NCBI GenBank assembly: GCA_963730325.1
Contig: CAVSRC010000019.1
Span: 62,001-126,000, forward strand
Reading direction: 5' to 3'
DNA length: 64,000 nt
Source: CAVSRC01 sp963730325
Lineage (GTDB): Bacteria; Pseudomonadota; Alphaproteobacteria; Rhizobiales; Kaistiaceae
This document shows positions 9,060 to 18,467 of this stretch, piece by piece (position 1 is the first letter of the stretch; the number at the start of each line of letters is the position of its first letter). Made by a program: the position numbers and the translations under genes. The notes beneath the pieces were generated by a model that was not told the origin of the DNA, did no database searches, and saw only the letters and a program-made list of their open reading frames with translations.

Positions 9060-9962
9060 ATGAACGGCACTACCGACAACGGCACTACCGACAAGGTCAA
9101 CAAGGGGATCGTCTGGGTGGCGTCCTATCCCAAATCCGGGAACACCTGGATGCGGGTCTTTCTCTACCACCTCGTCCGTATCGTCGGCGGCCATGAGGGC
9201 GAGGTCGAGAGCCTGGACGACCTGCAGCGGATCGGCCGGGCCGAGGCGGGCCGCATCGACCTCTTCGAGCGGTTCCTGGCAAGGCCGGTTTTCGGGGCGC
9301 CTTTCGAGCAGATCGCCGCCGTCCGCCCGAAGGTTCAGGCGGCCATTGCGGCCGAAGCCGATGGCATTGTCTTCACCAAGACGCATGCCGCCCTCGGTGT
9401 GGCGGAAGGCTTTCCGACGATCGATTTCGCATCGACGGTCGGCGCCATCTACGTCGTGCGCAATCCGCTCGACATCGTCGCCTCGCTGGCCGGCCATCTC
9501 GAAATCTCGCTGGACGTCGCCATCGACCGGATGGGGATGGACAACTGCATTGTCACGCCCAACGATCTGCTGGCTCCGGAGTTTTGGGGCTCGTGGAGCC
9601 AGAATGTTGGCAGCTGGACGGGCGAGCCGAACCCGGGAATCCTGCCCGTGCGCTACGAGGACATGCTGTCGATGCCGCAGGCGGTCTTCCGCACGGTGGC
9701 GAACTTTGTGCGCCAGCCGGCGAGCGACGAGCAGTTATCGAGGGCAATTCAGTTGTCGTCGTTCAAGCGCCTCAGGGACATCGAGCGGGAGCGGGGATTC
9801 GCGGAGGCGCGCGACGGGCAGCCCTTCTTCCGCGGAGGCCGCGCCGGCGGCTGGCGCGGGGAGCTGTCGAAAGAGCAGATTCGGCGGGTCGTTACGGCCC
9901 ACCAGGACCAGATGCGCCGGGTGGGCTATTTGACGGACGAATTGGCGGGCCTGATTCGCTGA
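9060..9962 (+). CDS. Sulfotransferase domain protein
   Basis: A 300-residue cytosolic sulfotransferase-like enzyme that would use PAPS as sulfate donor. The 5'-phosphosulfate loop is clear near residues 20-30 (WVASYPKSGNTWMR). The 3'-phosphate motif follows around residue 140 (AIYVVRNPLDIVAS), and the C-terminal GGRAGGWRGELSKEQ resembles the RKGxxGDWK region of the family. The catalytic histidine is probably in FTKTHAA. The N-terminus carries a small tandem repeat (GTTDNGTTDK). The gene stands alone, so the acceptor cannot be inferred. Confidence 0.85.
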   Translation: MNGTTDNGTTDKVNKGIVWVASYPKSGNTWMRVFLYHLVRIVGGHEGEVESLDDLQRIGRAEAGRIDLFERFLARPVFGAPFEQIAAVRPKVQAAIAAEADGIVFTKTHAALGVAEGFPTIDFASTVGAIYVVRNPLDIVASLAGHLEISLDVAIDRMGMDNCIVTPNDLLAPEFWGSWSQNVGSWTGEPNPGILPVRYEDMLSMPQAVFRTVANFVRQPASDEQLSRAIQLSSFKRLRDIERERGFAEARDGQPFFRGGRAGGWRGELSKEQIRRVVTAHQDQMRRVGYLTDELAGLIR

Positions 9963-10431
9963 GGCCAGGCAAGCCGTCTTCTGCAACCGCGTTTTGCGAC
10001 TTCGACGCGGCAATCGCAAATCCATGCAACTGTGACGGGCGGCAATGATGCGGCATTGTCGGGTTGCCGAGCCGGCGCAAACAGCGTCCGATGGCGGAAT
10101 TCCAACGGTTTGGCGCATAGGTGCGGGCAACCACCAGGGCCTGCTTGCGGTGCGTGATCATTTTGCCACGGCGCCGACAAAATGGACACGAACGCCCCGT
10201 TTTCCGGTGTTTTCGCATTGCGACGGGATGCCATTCCGATAAGGTGCGACTCGCGAAACGCGGGGACCCCGCGTGACGTGTTGGTTAGTCGGATCACCCT
10301 GGGGTGGTGGAATAATCCGGACCAACTCGCGGGGAACGGGACAGACGAGCGGGCGCTCACAAGGCCGGAGACATCCGGGAGCAACGGCGAGAAAGAACCT
10401 GCCCCTTGGAACATGGTTTGGAGGTCAGGAT
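9963..10431. promoter_or_regulatory. Long leader region upstream of the porin gene
   Basis: A 469-bp gap with no convincing coding sequence. It contains a 7-bp inverted repeat, CATTTTG (10159-10165) and CAAAATG (10178-10184), spaced by 12 bases, which could be an operator or hairpin. The porin ribosome site GGAGG lies at about 10420. Porin genes often have long regulated leaders, but I cannot place the promoter with confidence. Confidence 0.4.
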
Positions 10432-11526
10432 ATGAAACTTAAGACCTTACTTCTCAGCTCCGCCGCCGCTTTTGCGGTCGTTGGCGGCGCTCAGGCGGCC
10501 GATCTTTCGGTTGCCGAGCCGGTCGATTACGTCAAGGTTTGCGACGCATTCGGCGCCGGCTACTGGTACATCCCGGGTAGCGACACCTGCCTGAAGATTG
10601 GTGGCCACGTCCGCTTTGACATCACCTTCCACAGCAACAGTAATGTGTTCTACGACGCCACGCATTCGGCCTCGTGGGAGTTCGTCACCGAAGGTCAGGT
10701 GACTGTCACGGCCAAGTCGATGACCGAGTACGGCCCGCTCACCGGCTTCGTGGAACTGCTTTCGAAGTCGGATAACAACAAGGACACCAGCCAGGCCTTC
10801 GGCGAGAGGCTCGCCTATACCGGCGATATGTACCTCGAGCTTGGCATGCTCCTCGTTGGCCGCACCGGATCGGTCTACGACTACTCCGGCGGCTTCACCT
10901 GGGATTGGAAGGATCTGGACTCCGACGCTGGCGCCGATCAGGTTCGTCTGACCTGGGCGATGAGCGGCTTCGGCATCCAGCTGGCCATCGAAGATCCGCG
11001 GGATCGTTGGGGCACCAGCCTGTCGTACAGCTACAGCATGCCGAACATCGTGGGTAACATCTCGATGTCGCAGGGCCATTGGTCCGCTCAGCTGTCCGGC
11101 GGCTTCGCCGAGACGACCGCTGGTAGCGGCTTCGGCGTCCAGTTGGGCACGACCATCAAGCTCGACCAGATCGCACCTGGCGATCAGTTGCTCTTGAAGG
11201 CGGCTTGGGCGCAGAACGAAGTGGCGAGCTTCGCCAACAGCTCAGCGTCCGTTGCCTCGAATGGCAGCATCTGGAGCGCGGCTGCGTCGTTCCAGCACTA
11301 CTGGTCCCCGACCCTGTCGTCGGCCGTCACCTGGCAGTACTCCAGCCAGTCGGCGTCGGCCTCGGGCGTCACGGTTGCCTCGCAGAGCGCCTACCAGATC
11401 TCCGGCAACTTGGTGTGGTCGCCGGTCACCGGCTTCTACGCCGGTGTTGAGGGCGGCTATGGCAAGTCCAGCCTGTCGACCACGGGCACCTGGGGTGTCA
11501 AGATCCGCTTGCAGCGCGACTGGTAG
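10432..11526 (+). CDS. Outer-membrane porin, Omp2/Porin_2 family
   Basis: A 364-residue trimeric-type porin for passive uptake of small hydrophilic solutes. Residues 1-22 form a cleavable signal peptide ending AQA, followed by ADLSVAEPVDYVKVCDAFG. The N-terminal cysteine pair (KVCDAFG..., GSDTCLKIGG) and GYWYIPG...GGHVRFD are the hallmark of the rhizobial Omp2/RopA group. The chain has alternating beta strands and ends in WGVKIRLQRDW, a terminal aromatic as needed for outer-membrane assembly. GGAGG precedes the ATG. It is monocistronic, with a strong terminator directly downstream. Confidence 0.9.
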   Translation: MKLKTLLLSSAAAFAVVGGAQAADLSVAEPVDYVKVCDAFGAGYWYIPGSDTCLKIGGHVRFDITFHSNSNVFYDATHSASWEFVTEGQVTVTAKSMTEYGPLTGFVELLSKSDNNKDTSQAFGERLAYTGDMYLELGMLLVGRTGSVYDYSGGFTWDWKDLDSDAGADQVRLTWAMSGFGIQLAIEDPRDRWGTSLSYSYSMPNIVGNISMSQGHWSAQLSGGFAETTAGSGFGVQLGTTIKLDQIAPGDQLLLKAAWAQNEVASFANSSASVASNGSIWSAAASFQHYWSPTLSSAVTWQYSSQSASASGVTVASQSAYQISGNLVWSPVTGFYAGVEGGYGKSSLSTTGTWGVKIRLQRDW

Positions 11527-11560
11527 TCTCGCAAGCCAAAGGCTTAGCTGACATTATTGG

Positions 11561-11596
11561 ACCCGGCGGAGAAATCCGCCGGGTTCTTTCGTTTTG
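11561..11596 (+). terminator. Rho-independent terminator of the porin gene
   Basis: A perfect 10-bp stem, ACCCGGCGGA (11561-11570) and TCCGCCGGGT (11575-11584), closed by a GAAA tetraloop and followed by TCTTTCGTTTT. It begins 35 bases after the porin stop. This is the clearest intrinsic terminator in the window. Confidence 0.9.
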
Positions 11597-11773
11597 GAAA
11601 CGGCATCTGCGGCCCCGGATGCGGGTTGCGGGGCGGTTTCGCCATACCATCGCTTGACGGGACATGGACGATGGTGGCATCCGGGTAAGCAGGATGTGCG
11701 GCCGGCCAAGCGTGAAACCAGGGGCGGGTTTGCGGCGGTCTGCCGCCAGGTGCTGAACGCGGGAACGTGAGGC

Positions 11774-13906
11774 ATGAACTGGCAGAGGTGGATTCGCCCC
11801 GGGCTGGTGACGACGATTCTCGTCGCCCTGATTGCCGTGGTCGTCAGAAGCGGATCGATCGGGCGCAACCTGGCAGATGAGGTCAACGCCGACCTCGCGT
11901 CCAAAGGACAGGCGTGGGCGACCGCCGACGCCTCGGCTCGCGATATCACGATCAAGGGCACGGCGCCGACGCCGGAATCGCAGCAGGCAGCCATTCGTCT
12001 GGCCCAGGCCGTTTCCGGCGTGCATTCGGTGACCGACCGCACCGGCCTTCTGCCGATCGCTTCGCCCTATGTCTGGAGCGCGCGCCGCGCGGGCCGCAAG
12101 GTGACGCTGGTCGGCTCGGTGCCCTCGGAAGGGTTCCGGGCGTCGTTGCTGGCAGCCGCCAGGCGTGCCCTGCCGCAGGCGGAAATCGTGGACCAGATGG
12201 TGCCGGCGCGCGGTGCGCCGGACGCGTTCAACCCGGCAGTTACTTTTGCGTTGTTGCGTCTTGCGGATTTGGGCGAGGGCAACATCACCCTGACCGATTC
12301 GACGCTTGTCGTTCAGGGTGTGGCGCGCGATGGCCAGGCCTTTGCTGCGGTGCAGAAGGCGATCCACACGCAAGTGCCGCCGACGATCCAGATGGGGCCT
12401 GTCGATATCCAGCCGCCGCGCGCCGACCCGTTCGTCTGGTCGGCGAATTTCGATGGCTCATCTGTGGTGATTGCCGGTTTCGTTCCGAACGACGTCGTGC
12501 GTGAATCGCTGGTTGCGACGGTGAAGGCGACGCTGCCCGGCGTGCCGGTCGACGACCGGACGGCCATCGCCTCGGGCGATCCCCCGGGCTTCTCGGAGGC
12601 GGCGGCATTCGCCGTCACGGCGCTGGATCGGCTGAGCCGCGGCGGGGTGACCCTCGACGGGCTCAAGCTCGATGTCGCCGGCGACGCCAAGTCGGTCGAC
12701 GATTATGAGGCGGTTCTGGCCAGCCTTGGCGGCGCGCTGCCCGACGGGATGCGTGTGGTCGATACCGAGATCGCGCCGGCTACGGTTTCCCCCTATTTCT
12801 GGAAGGCCGAGCGCAGCAAGGGGCGCGTGGTGCTCAGCGGCTACGTTCCGAGCCCCCAAGCGCGGGCACAGGTCACCGCCCTGGCGCAGTCGTCGTTCGG
12901 CGGCGATGCGATCGACCAGCGCATGCGGGTTGCCGCGGGCGAACCGCGCATGGACTGGCTGGGCGCCATCAAGTTTGCCGTCGGCCAGCTCGCGGGGCTG
13001 AGCCGCGGTTCCGTCGAACTCGACGACAGGACGTATTCGGTGGCCGGCGAAGCGGCGAGTTCCGATGCCTTTGCGGCACTCGCAGATGTGAACGCACGAA
13101 CATTGCCGGCGAGCCTCGACCTCAAGCAGGCCGATATCGTGCCGCCGCATGTCTCTTCCTATCTTTTTGCAGCCGAACGACAGGGCACCGGCATCGTGGT
13201 CAGCGGCGACGTTGCCAGCGAGGTGGAGCATCAGCAGGTTCTGGACACGATCCATCGCAAGTTCGGAGCGGTTGCGGTCGATGACCGGCTGGTCTTTGCC
13301 AGCGGCGCTCCGGAGGGTTTTGCTGCGGCCACCAAGGTCGCGCTCCAGGCGCTCAGCCGCCTGGCGGGCGGGCGCGCGACGGTCGTCGACAACAAAGTGA
13401 CGGTGTCCGGCTTCACCTATTATCCTGCGGCCATGGACAAGATCGCCGAGGAGCTCGATTCGGCCTTGCCGGATGGATTCACGATTGCCGCGAACGCGAT
13501 CGCGTCGCGCCAGGACGATCAACCGGTTGCCGCCAACCAGTGCAGCGACCTGATGCAGGCCGTGCTCAAGGTGGGCGGCATCGGGTTCGATGGCGGCAAG
13601 TCCGGGTTGACGGAGGACAGCGAAGGTGTCCTCGACCGGGCCTCGGCGGTCATCGCCCGGTGCCCGGAGGCCGGGGTCGAGGTGGGTGCGCACAGCGATG
13701 CCGACGGCTCGGCCTCGCGCAACCGCGATCTGACGCAGGTGCGGGCCGAGACCATCGTCGACTATCTCGTGGAGGCCGGGGTCAAGCGCGAACGGCTGAC
13801 GGCGGTGGGATACGGCGAAACCAAGCCGATCGCCGACAACTCGACCGCGGCGGGCAAGGCCGCCAATCGGCGCATCGAATTCACCTTCACCGAGCCGGCG
13901 AGCTGA
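11774..13906 (+). CDS. OmpA-family protein with four tandem BON-like modules
   Basis: A 710-residue envelope protein. Residues ~9-26 are one hydrophobic anchor. Four diverged modules start near residues 98, 219, 340 and 462 (SPYVWSARR, DPFVWSANF, SPYFWKAER, SSYLFAAER), each with a (V/I)xLxGxVPS strand and a period of about 121 residues. They look like BON or BON-related folds. The C-terminal ~120 residues are an OmpA peptidoglycan-binding domain (GVEVGAHSDADGSASRNRDL, then GYGETKPIADN...ANRRIEF). It likely links the inner membrane to peptidoglycan. It starts an operon with two short membrane proteins, the next ATG being six bases downstream. Confidence 0.8.
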   Translation: MNWQRWIRPGLVTTILVALIAVVVRSGSIGRNLADEVNADLASKGQAWATADASARDITIKGTAPTPESQQAAIRLAQAVSGVHSVTDRTGLLPIASPYVWSARRAGRKVTLVGSVPSEGFRASLLAAARRALPQAEIVDQMVPARGAPDAFNPAVTFALLRLADLGEGNITLTDSTLVVQGVARDGQAFAAVQKAIHTQVPPTIQMGPVDIQPPRADPFVWSANFDGSSVVIAGFVPNDVVRESLVATVKATLPGVPVDDRTAIASGDPPGFSEAAAFAVTALDRLSRGGVTLDGLKLDVAGDAKSVDDYEAVLASLGGALPDGMRVVDTEIAPATVSPYFWKAERSKGRVVLSGYVPSPQARAQVTALAQSSFGGDAIDQRMRVAAGEPRMDWLGAIKFAVGQLAGLSRGSVELDDRTYSVAGEAASSDAFAALADVNARTLPASLDLKQADIVPPHVSSYLFAAERQGTGIVVSGDVASEVEHQQVLDTIHRKFGAVAVDDRLVFASGAPEGFAAATKVALQALSRLAGGRATVVDNKVTVSGFTYYPAAMDKIAEELDSALPDGFTIAANAIASRQDDQPVAANQCSDLMQAVLKVGGIGFDGGKSGLTEDSEGVLDRASAVIARCPEAGVEVGAHSDADGSASRNRDLTQVRAETIVDYLVEAGVKRERLTAVGYGETKPIADNSTAAGKAANRRIEFTFTEPAS

Positions 13907-13911
13907 CCGCG

Positions 13912-14052
13912 ATGCTCTACGTGATCGCAGCCTATTGGCCGTTCCTGTTGATCATGCTGCTGGTCGGCGCCGCCGTCGGCTGGTGGTACGAGGACCCGCG
14001 CGCCGTTGACGATCTCACGGCGTGGCTGGAGCGGGAGCCCGACGAGCCGTGA
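13912..14052 (+). CDS. Short single-pass membrane protein
   Basis: A 46-residue protein starting five bases after the OmpA stop. Residues 4-24 (VIAAYWPFLLIMLLVGAAVG) are a transmembrane helix, followed by a short acidic tail (WWYEDPRAVDDLTAWLERE). Its TGA overlaps the GTG start of the next gene, so the two are translationally coupled. It is probably an accessory of the OmpA-headed envelope operon; no function is known. Confidence 0.65.
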   Translation: MLYVIAAYWPFLLIMLLVGAAVGWWYEDPRAVDDLTAWLEREPDEP

Positions 14053-15014
14053 TCTGGCATTTCCTCGAAGTGTGGGCGCTCATGCTCGGGGCCTTTGCCA
14101 TCGGCTGCCCGATCGGGGCGGTGGCCTACAGGCTGGTGGCCCGGAGCCCGGCCGCGGATCTGCAAGGCGATTTCGCCGATGTGGTCGGCGACTTGGTCGA
14201 CGGCATCAAAAGCCGGCTCGGTATCGGGCCGGTCTGGCGCCCGGAGTACCGCCGTCTGGTCGAGCGCCATGCCGACGACATGGAGGATCACGGCAGGCTT
14301 CGTGTCGAGGAGGACGGTCGGCAGGATCGTCTGCCTGCTGGTGGTGCCGTGCCGATGATCGCCGACCAGTCGGACCGCTCCGTCGTGGACGGGGAGGACG
14401 ATGTCCCCGTGGTCGATCTCTCGGCGGCACCCGTGCCCGACGAAGAGAGCGATATCGCCGATTGGGAAGACGCCGCAACGGCGCGACCGGTGGGGCTTTC
14501 GGCGCCTCGCAATGGCGTGCCGGACGATCTGCAGCGCATCCGTGGCGTCGGCCGGCGCATCGAGCAGCGCCTCAACGGGCTCGGCATCTTCCATTTCGGC
14601 CAGATCGCTGCGTGGACGCCGGCCGAGATGCGCTGGGTGTCGCAGCAACTGGCGTTCCCGGAACGGATCGCTTGGGACGACTGGATCGGTCAGGCGACCA
14701 TCCTGGCAACCGGTGGCGACACCGGCTTCGTCAAATCGGCCGATCGACGCCGCGCGAAACGGCGCCAGATGGCGCTGGAAAGGACGATCGCGCAGCAGGC
14801 CGATGACGACGGCGATATCGACCTTGAGGGCGAAGAAGAAATCACCGAAATCGGCGACGAGGTCAACGAAGGCGACGAGGGCAACGAAGGCAGACGAGGG
14901 ACAACGAAGGCGCCGACACGGAGGGGGAAACGCGCTAGTCGGCTTTCTCGGGCTCCGCTGCCTCGGGCTCGGCGACCGCATCGAGATCGTAGCGCGCCTC
15001 ATCGCGCGGGATGA
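14049..15014 (+). CDS. Membrane-anchored protein with helix-hairpin-helix-like domain; 3' end probably frameshifted
   Basis: The GTG at 14049 overlaps the previous stop (GTGA), giving ~321 residues. One N-terminal transmembrane helix (VWALMLGAFAIGCPIGAVAY) is followed by an acidic middle. A domain around residues 155-220 (DDLQRIRGVGRRIEQRLNGL, GIFHFGQIAAWTPAEM) is the HhH-like fold seen in many alphaproteobacterial proteins. The acidic tail turns abruptly basic after about 14890. The frame ending at TAG 14936-14938 continues the acidic sequence (DNEGADTEGETR), so an indel near 14888-14900 is likely and the natural end would be about 14938. As written, the 3' end overlaps the convergent hydrolase gene by 80 bp. 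Confidence 0.6.
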   Translation: MIWHFLEVWALMLGAFAIGCPIGAVAYRLVARSPAADLQGDFADVVGDLVDGIKSRLGIGPVWRPEYRRLVERHADDMEDHGRLRVEEDGRQDRLPAGGAVPMIADQSDRSVVDGEDDVPVVDLSAAPVPDEESDIADWEDAATARPVGLSAPRNGVPDDLQRIRGVGRRIEQRLNGLGIFHFGQIAAWTPAEMRWVSQQLAFPERIAWDDWIGQATILATGGDTGFVKSADRRRAKRRQMALERTIAQQADDDGDIDLEGEEEITEIGDEVNEGDEGNEGRRGTTKAPTRRGKRASRLSRAPLPRARRPHRDRSAPHRAG

Positions 15015-15972
15015 CCGCGTCGGCCGGCGGGCCGCTCCCCTCAAGCGCCGTGACGAAAGCGGAAATCCGGGCGAGCAGTTGTCCGTAGCGCAGAAGCGGC
15101 GCGTGCCCCTCGCCGGAGACGGTGACGGTCTCGACGTGCGGGTGCTCCTCGCTCATGCGATCGACGGTGTCGCTCGACAGCATGTCGGAATTCTCGCCAC
15201 GGATGACGAGGATCGGGATCGCGCTGAGGGCGCGGAACTCGTCCCACATCGCCGGCAGCGAATGATCCAGTTCGAGGCCGTCGAAGGTCTCCGCCAGCTT
15301 CGGGTCGTAGGCGCTGACCGGGCTGCCGCCATCGTCGTTGAAGGTGAGGCGGGCAAAATAGTCCCAATCGACGTCGCGCCAGGCGGGGAAGCTGGCGCCG
15401 TGGACGCGGCGCAGGAGTTGAGCGGTGTCGGACCAGTTGTCCGGTTGCGGCATCCGGCCGACATAGGTCCTGATGCGGGCGAGGCCGTGGGCCTCGATGA
15501 CCGGGCCGATGTCGTTGAGCACCAGACCGGCGACGGTGGCCGGCCGGGCGACACCCATCAGCATGCCAATGACGCCGCCGCGCGATGTGCCGACAACGAC
15601 GGCGCGGGGGATATTGAGCGCCGCCATGCCGTCGAGAACGTCGTTCATCTCGGTGAGGGCGTTGTAACTCTCGGCGGTCTCGGCCCATTGCGACCGGCCA
15701 CGGCCGCGATAGTCGAAGGCCACCACCCGCCGTGGCCGGTGCCGGTGGGTAGAGAGGTGGACGGCAAGCTCGTGGAAATCGCGGCTGTCGCGCGCGATGC
15801 CGGCCAGACAGACGACCGGCAGCCACGGCGAGAGCGGACTGCCGTAGTCGCGCGCCGACAGCTTCAGACCGTCGGAGCTGAGATAGGTCGCCTCGCGGAA
15901 CGTCGGCTGCGCCGGCGTCTGGCTTTCTTCCGCGGCGTCGGGGGTGGTGTCTGGGCGGGGCTTGCGGGGCAT
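14935..15972 (-). CDS. Alpha/beta-hydrolase
   Basis: A 345-residue alpha/beta-hydrolase. After a disordered Pro/Thr N-terminus come the oxyanion region (VVCLAGIARDSRDF), RVVAFDYRGRGRS, the nucleophile elbow VVVGTSRGGVIG (GxSxG), the acid in a strand near PILVIRGENSDML, and the catalytic histidine in VSGEGHAPLL. The arrangement fits esterases or C-C hydrolases. The C-terminal extension is acidic. The substrate is unknown. It is convergent with the HhH protein gene. Confidence 0.85.
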   Translation of the reverse strand: MPRKPRPDTTPDAAEESQTPAQPTFREATYLSSDGLKLSARDYGSPLSPWLPVVCLAGIARDSRDFHELAVHLSTHRHRPRRVVAFDYRGRGRSQWAETAESYNALTEMNDVLDGMAALNIPRAVVVGTSRGGVIGMLMGVARPATVAGLVLNDIGPVIEAHGLARIRTYVGRMPQPDNWSDTAQLLRRVHGASFPAWRDVDWDYFARLTFNDDGGSPVSAYDPKLAETFDGLELDHSLPAMWDEFRALSAIPILVIRGENSDMLSSDTVDRMSEEHPHVETVTVSGEGHAPLLRYGQLLARISAFVTALEGSGPPADAVIPRDEARYDLDAVAEPEAAEPEKAD

Positions 15973-16003
15973 GGCGCGATATCAGCCGGCGGGCCGGGCC
16001 ACG

Positions 16004-18248
16004 TCAACCGGCTGATTTGCCCCGCTTGAGGTCGGCCTCGATGACCAGCGCCGACTCGCCGAGGCGGGCCCGGTAGACCTGCAGGTTCTCCATGATGCGC
16101 TGGACGTAGTTACGCGTCTCGGTGAAGGGGATCATCTCGATCCAGTCCACCACATCGACCTTGGGATCGCGCGGATCGCCATGTTGCTTGACCCATTGGG
16201 CCACGCGGCTGGCGCCGGCATTGTAGGCGGCGAAGGTCATGATGTAGGAGCCGCCGAAATCATCGACCAGGTTGCCGAGATGGGCGGCGCCGAGCGTGGC
16301 GTTGTAGGCGGGATCGGAGGTCAGGCGCGCCTGGGAGTAGCTGAGCCCCAGCGACTTGGCGACCTGGCGCGCGGTGGCCGGCATCAATTGCAGCAGGCCG
16401 CGCGCGCCGGCACCGCTGATGGCTTGAGGGTTGAAGGCGCTTTCCTGCCGGGCGATGGCGTAGACGACCGGCTTCTCGACGCTCGACATCTTTGCCGAGG
16501 TCGGGATCGCGGCGATCGGAAAGGCAAGGGTCTCGACCGGCATGCCGCGGACGGCTGCCGTCTTTCCGATCTGGAGGGCGATCTGGTACTCGCCGTTCTT
16601 GTCGGCCATGGCGGCGAGCAGGGCGATTTCCGCCGGGTCGTTCAGCGTGTCGGCGAGGTGGCGATAGAACAGCCCGACATAGCGGGTGCTCCCGGCGGCG
16701 GTCAGATGCTGGATGACCTTGACCAGCTCGCGATTGGCGAAGCGGTCGCGGTCGGCGGCATCGGGTGTGGGGGGCTGAGACAGGTGCAGCCGCGTATTGC
16801 CGAGCCGGACGAGCGCCAACTGGCCGTAGAAGGTGGTCGGATAGGCGCCGGCGCGCCGAAAGTGGGCGGCTGCCCCGGTCTTGTCGCCGGCGGCCGCCGC
16901 GGCGCGGCCCATCCAGTATTCGGCGCGCGACAGGCTGAGCGGTCCGGTCGAGATGGCCGCGATCTCGGCGAAGTGCCTGAGCGCGGTCTTCGGGTCGTGC
17001 AGGAACTCGAGGGCATACCAACCGGCGTGGAACTCGGCCTCGGCCTGGTAGATCGACAATTCGGCGGAATGGCCCGCGGCGATGCGGTAGGCGAGCTTCG
17101 CCTTGCCGTCCTCGATCAGGGCGCGTGAAATCAGGCGGCGCTCGATCCACCAGGCATTGGGATCGACCAGCTTGTTGGCGTCGTGGGGTGCGGAGAGAAG
17201 CAGGTCGGCGGCCTCACCGATCTTGTCGGCGCGGCGCAGAGCCTGAATGCGCGAATAAAGCGCCAGCGGGTCGCCCCTGACCGACCTGGGCAGGCCGGTC
17301 AGTTCGCGATAGGCGCTCTTGCGGTGCTTGATCGTCGAAACCACCGCCTTGGCGAGCGCCAACTGGTCCTTGTTGATGAGGGCGGCGACACGCAGGGCGT
17401 CGTCGGTCTGCTCGTCATAGAGCAGCATGTCCATGCGCGCCTTGTGGTCGGCGGCGGTCAGCATGTCGCCGAACTCGGAGAGAACCGTCTTCTCGTTGGT
17501 GCGCGAGAGCCTTTCGTTGCGCCAGAAGCTGCGGATGAGCGCGGCGGCGTCCTTCTGCCGGCCGCTGGCGACATAGGCTTCCGCCAGCGTGATGGTGGCG
17601 CTGTCGGAGGAGGGCGATGAGCCGCCAAGCGCCTTGATGACGCCGGCCGGCGACAGGTCGTCATTAGCGACCGCCTGTTCGTAGCGCAGGCGCAGAAGGC
17701 TCTGGCCCGGCCAGTCGCGCAGCTTGTTGCGTACCGTCTGGATGCGCGATGCGGGCACGTCCCTGCTGCCGCTGACGGCAACCAGCCAGTCGACGATCTT
17801 GATGTCGACCGGGTCGGGCAGGGCGTAGGCGGCGACCGTGGCCGCTGCCGGATCGCCCTTGTCGATGAGCTTCAGGGCCAGCTTGAGCCCGGCCGAGTTG
17901 AACGCCGCCGGTGCCGCCGGGGCGGGCTCGGGAGCCGGGGGCGCCTCGGCGCTTGCCGAAATCATCGCCCGCCTGCGGCGCGTCGCTGTCCTCGGTGGCG
18001 CGGCTTTCGTTGGGGGTCTCGGCGATGATCGCGGCAATGGGATCGTCGGCGGCAGCGTCCGCCGCCGGACCGGCGGCCGGCTCCGGCCTGAGGCTCGGCA
18101 GGGGCACCTGGACCGCGGAGCTTGCCTTCTTGCCGGCGGCTAGCGCTTCCGGCGAGGCGGCGGCGAGAACGAGCGCCAGCACGGCCAGCGCGCGCGCTGC
18201 GCCTGAACCCATACGGTGAGCGGTCCTGCCGGCTGCGGCAGTGATCAT
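16004..18248 (-). CDS. Soluble lytic murein transglycosylase (Slt70-like), frameshifted near N-terminus
   Basis: The long frame (677 residues from 18037) holds the superhelical U-domain and a C-terminal goose-type lysozyme domain: YAIARQESAFNPQAISGAGA with the catalytic glutamate, then GLLQLMPATARQVA and TFAAYNAGASRV. It lacks an export signal. A second frame from 18248 supplies one (GSGAARALAVLALVLAAASP, ending in an Ala-rich cleavage region) and a Pro/Ala linker up to QAGDDFG. Joining the two near 17946-17980 gives a normal secreted enzyme of about 740 residues that cleaves peptidoglycan to anhydro-muropeptides. The break is probably one indel. Confidence 0.8.
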
Positions 18249-18467
18249 CGTCTCGTCGTCCCTGGTGTTTCTTCGGTGCCGCGCTACGGTCCGCGGGGTC
18301 GGTCACCGAAAAGGCCCGTTGCCTTGCCGAAAGAAGCTATTGTGCCATAGTGAAGGATTACTTGACGACCGTTACATTCTTGCCCGTCCACAGGGCTGGG
18401 ACTATGGTCGCGCCAGATTGAAACCGCCGAGTTTGACCAGAATTCGGCCGTCGGAAGTGAGTTTTCC

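Noticed and set aside
9060..9100. 15-bp tandem repeat at the start of the sulfotransferase gene as a phase-variable switch
   Set aside because: The repeat is a multiple of three, so copy changes would not shift the frame; it only duplicates GTTDN/K.
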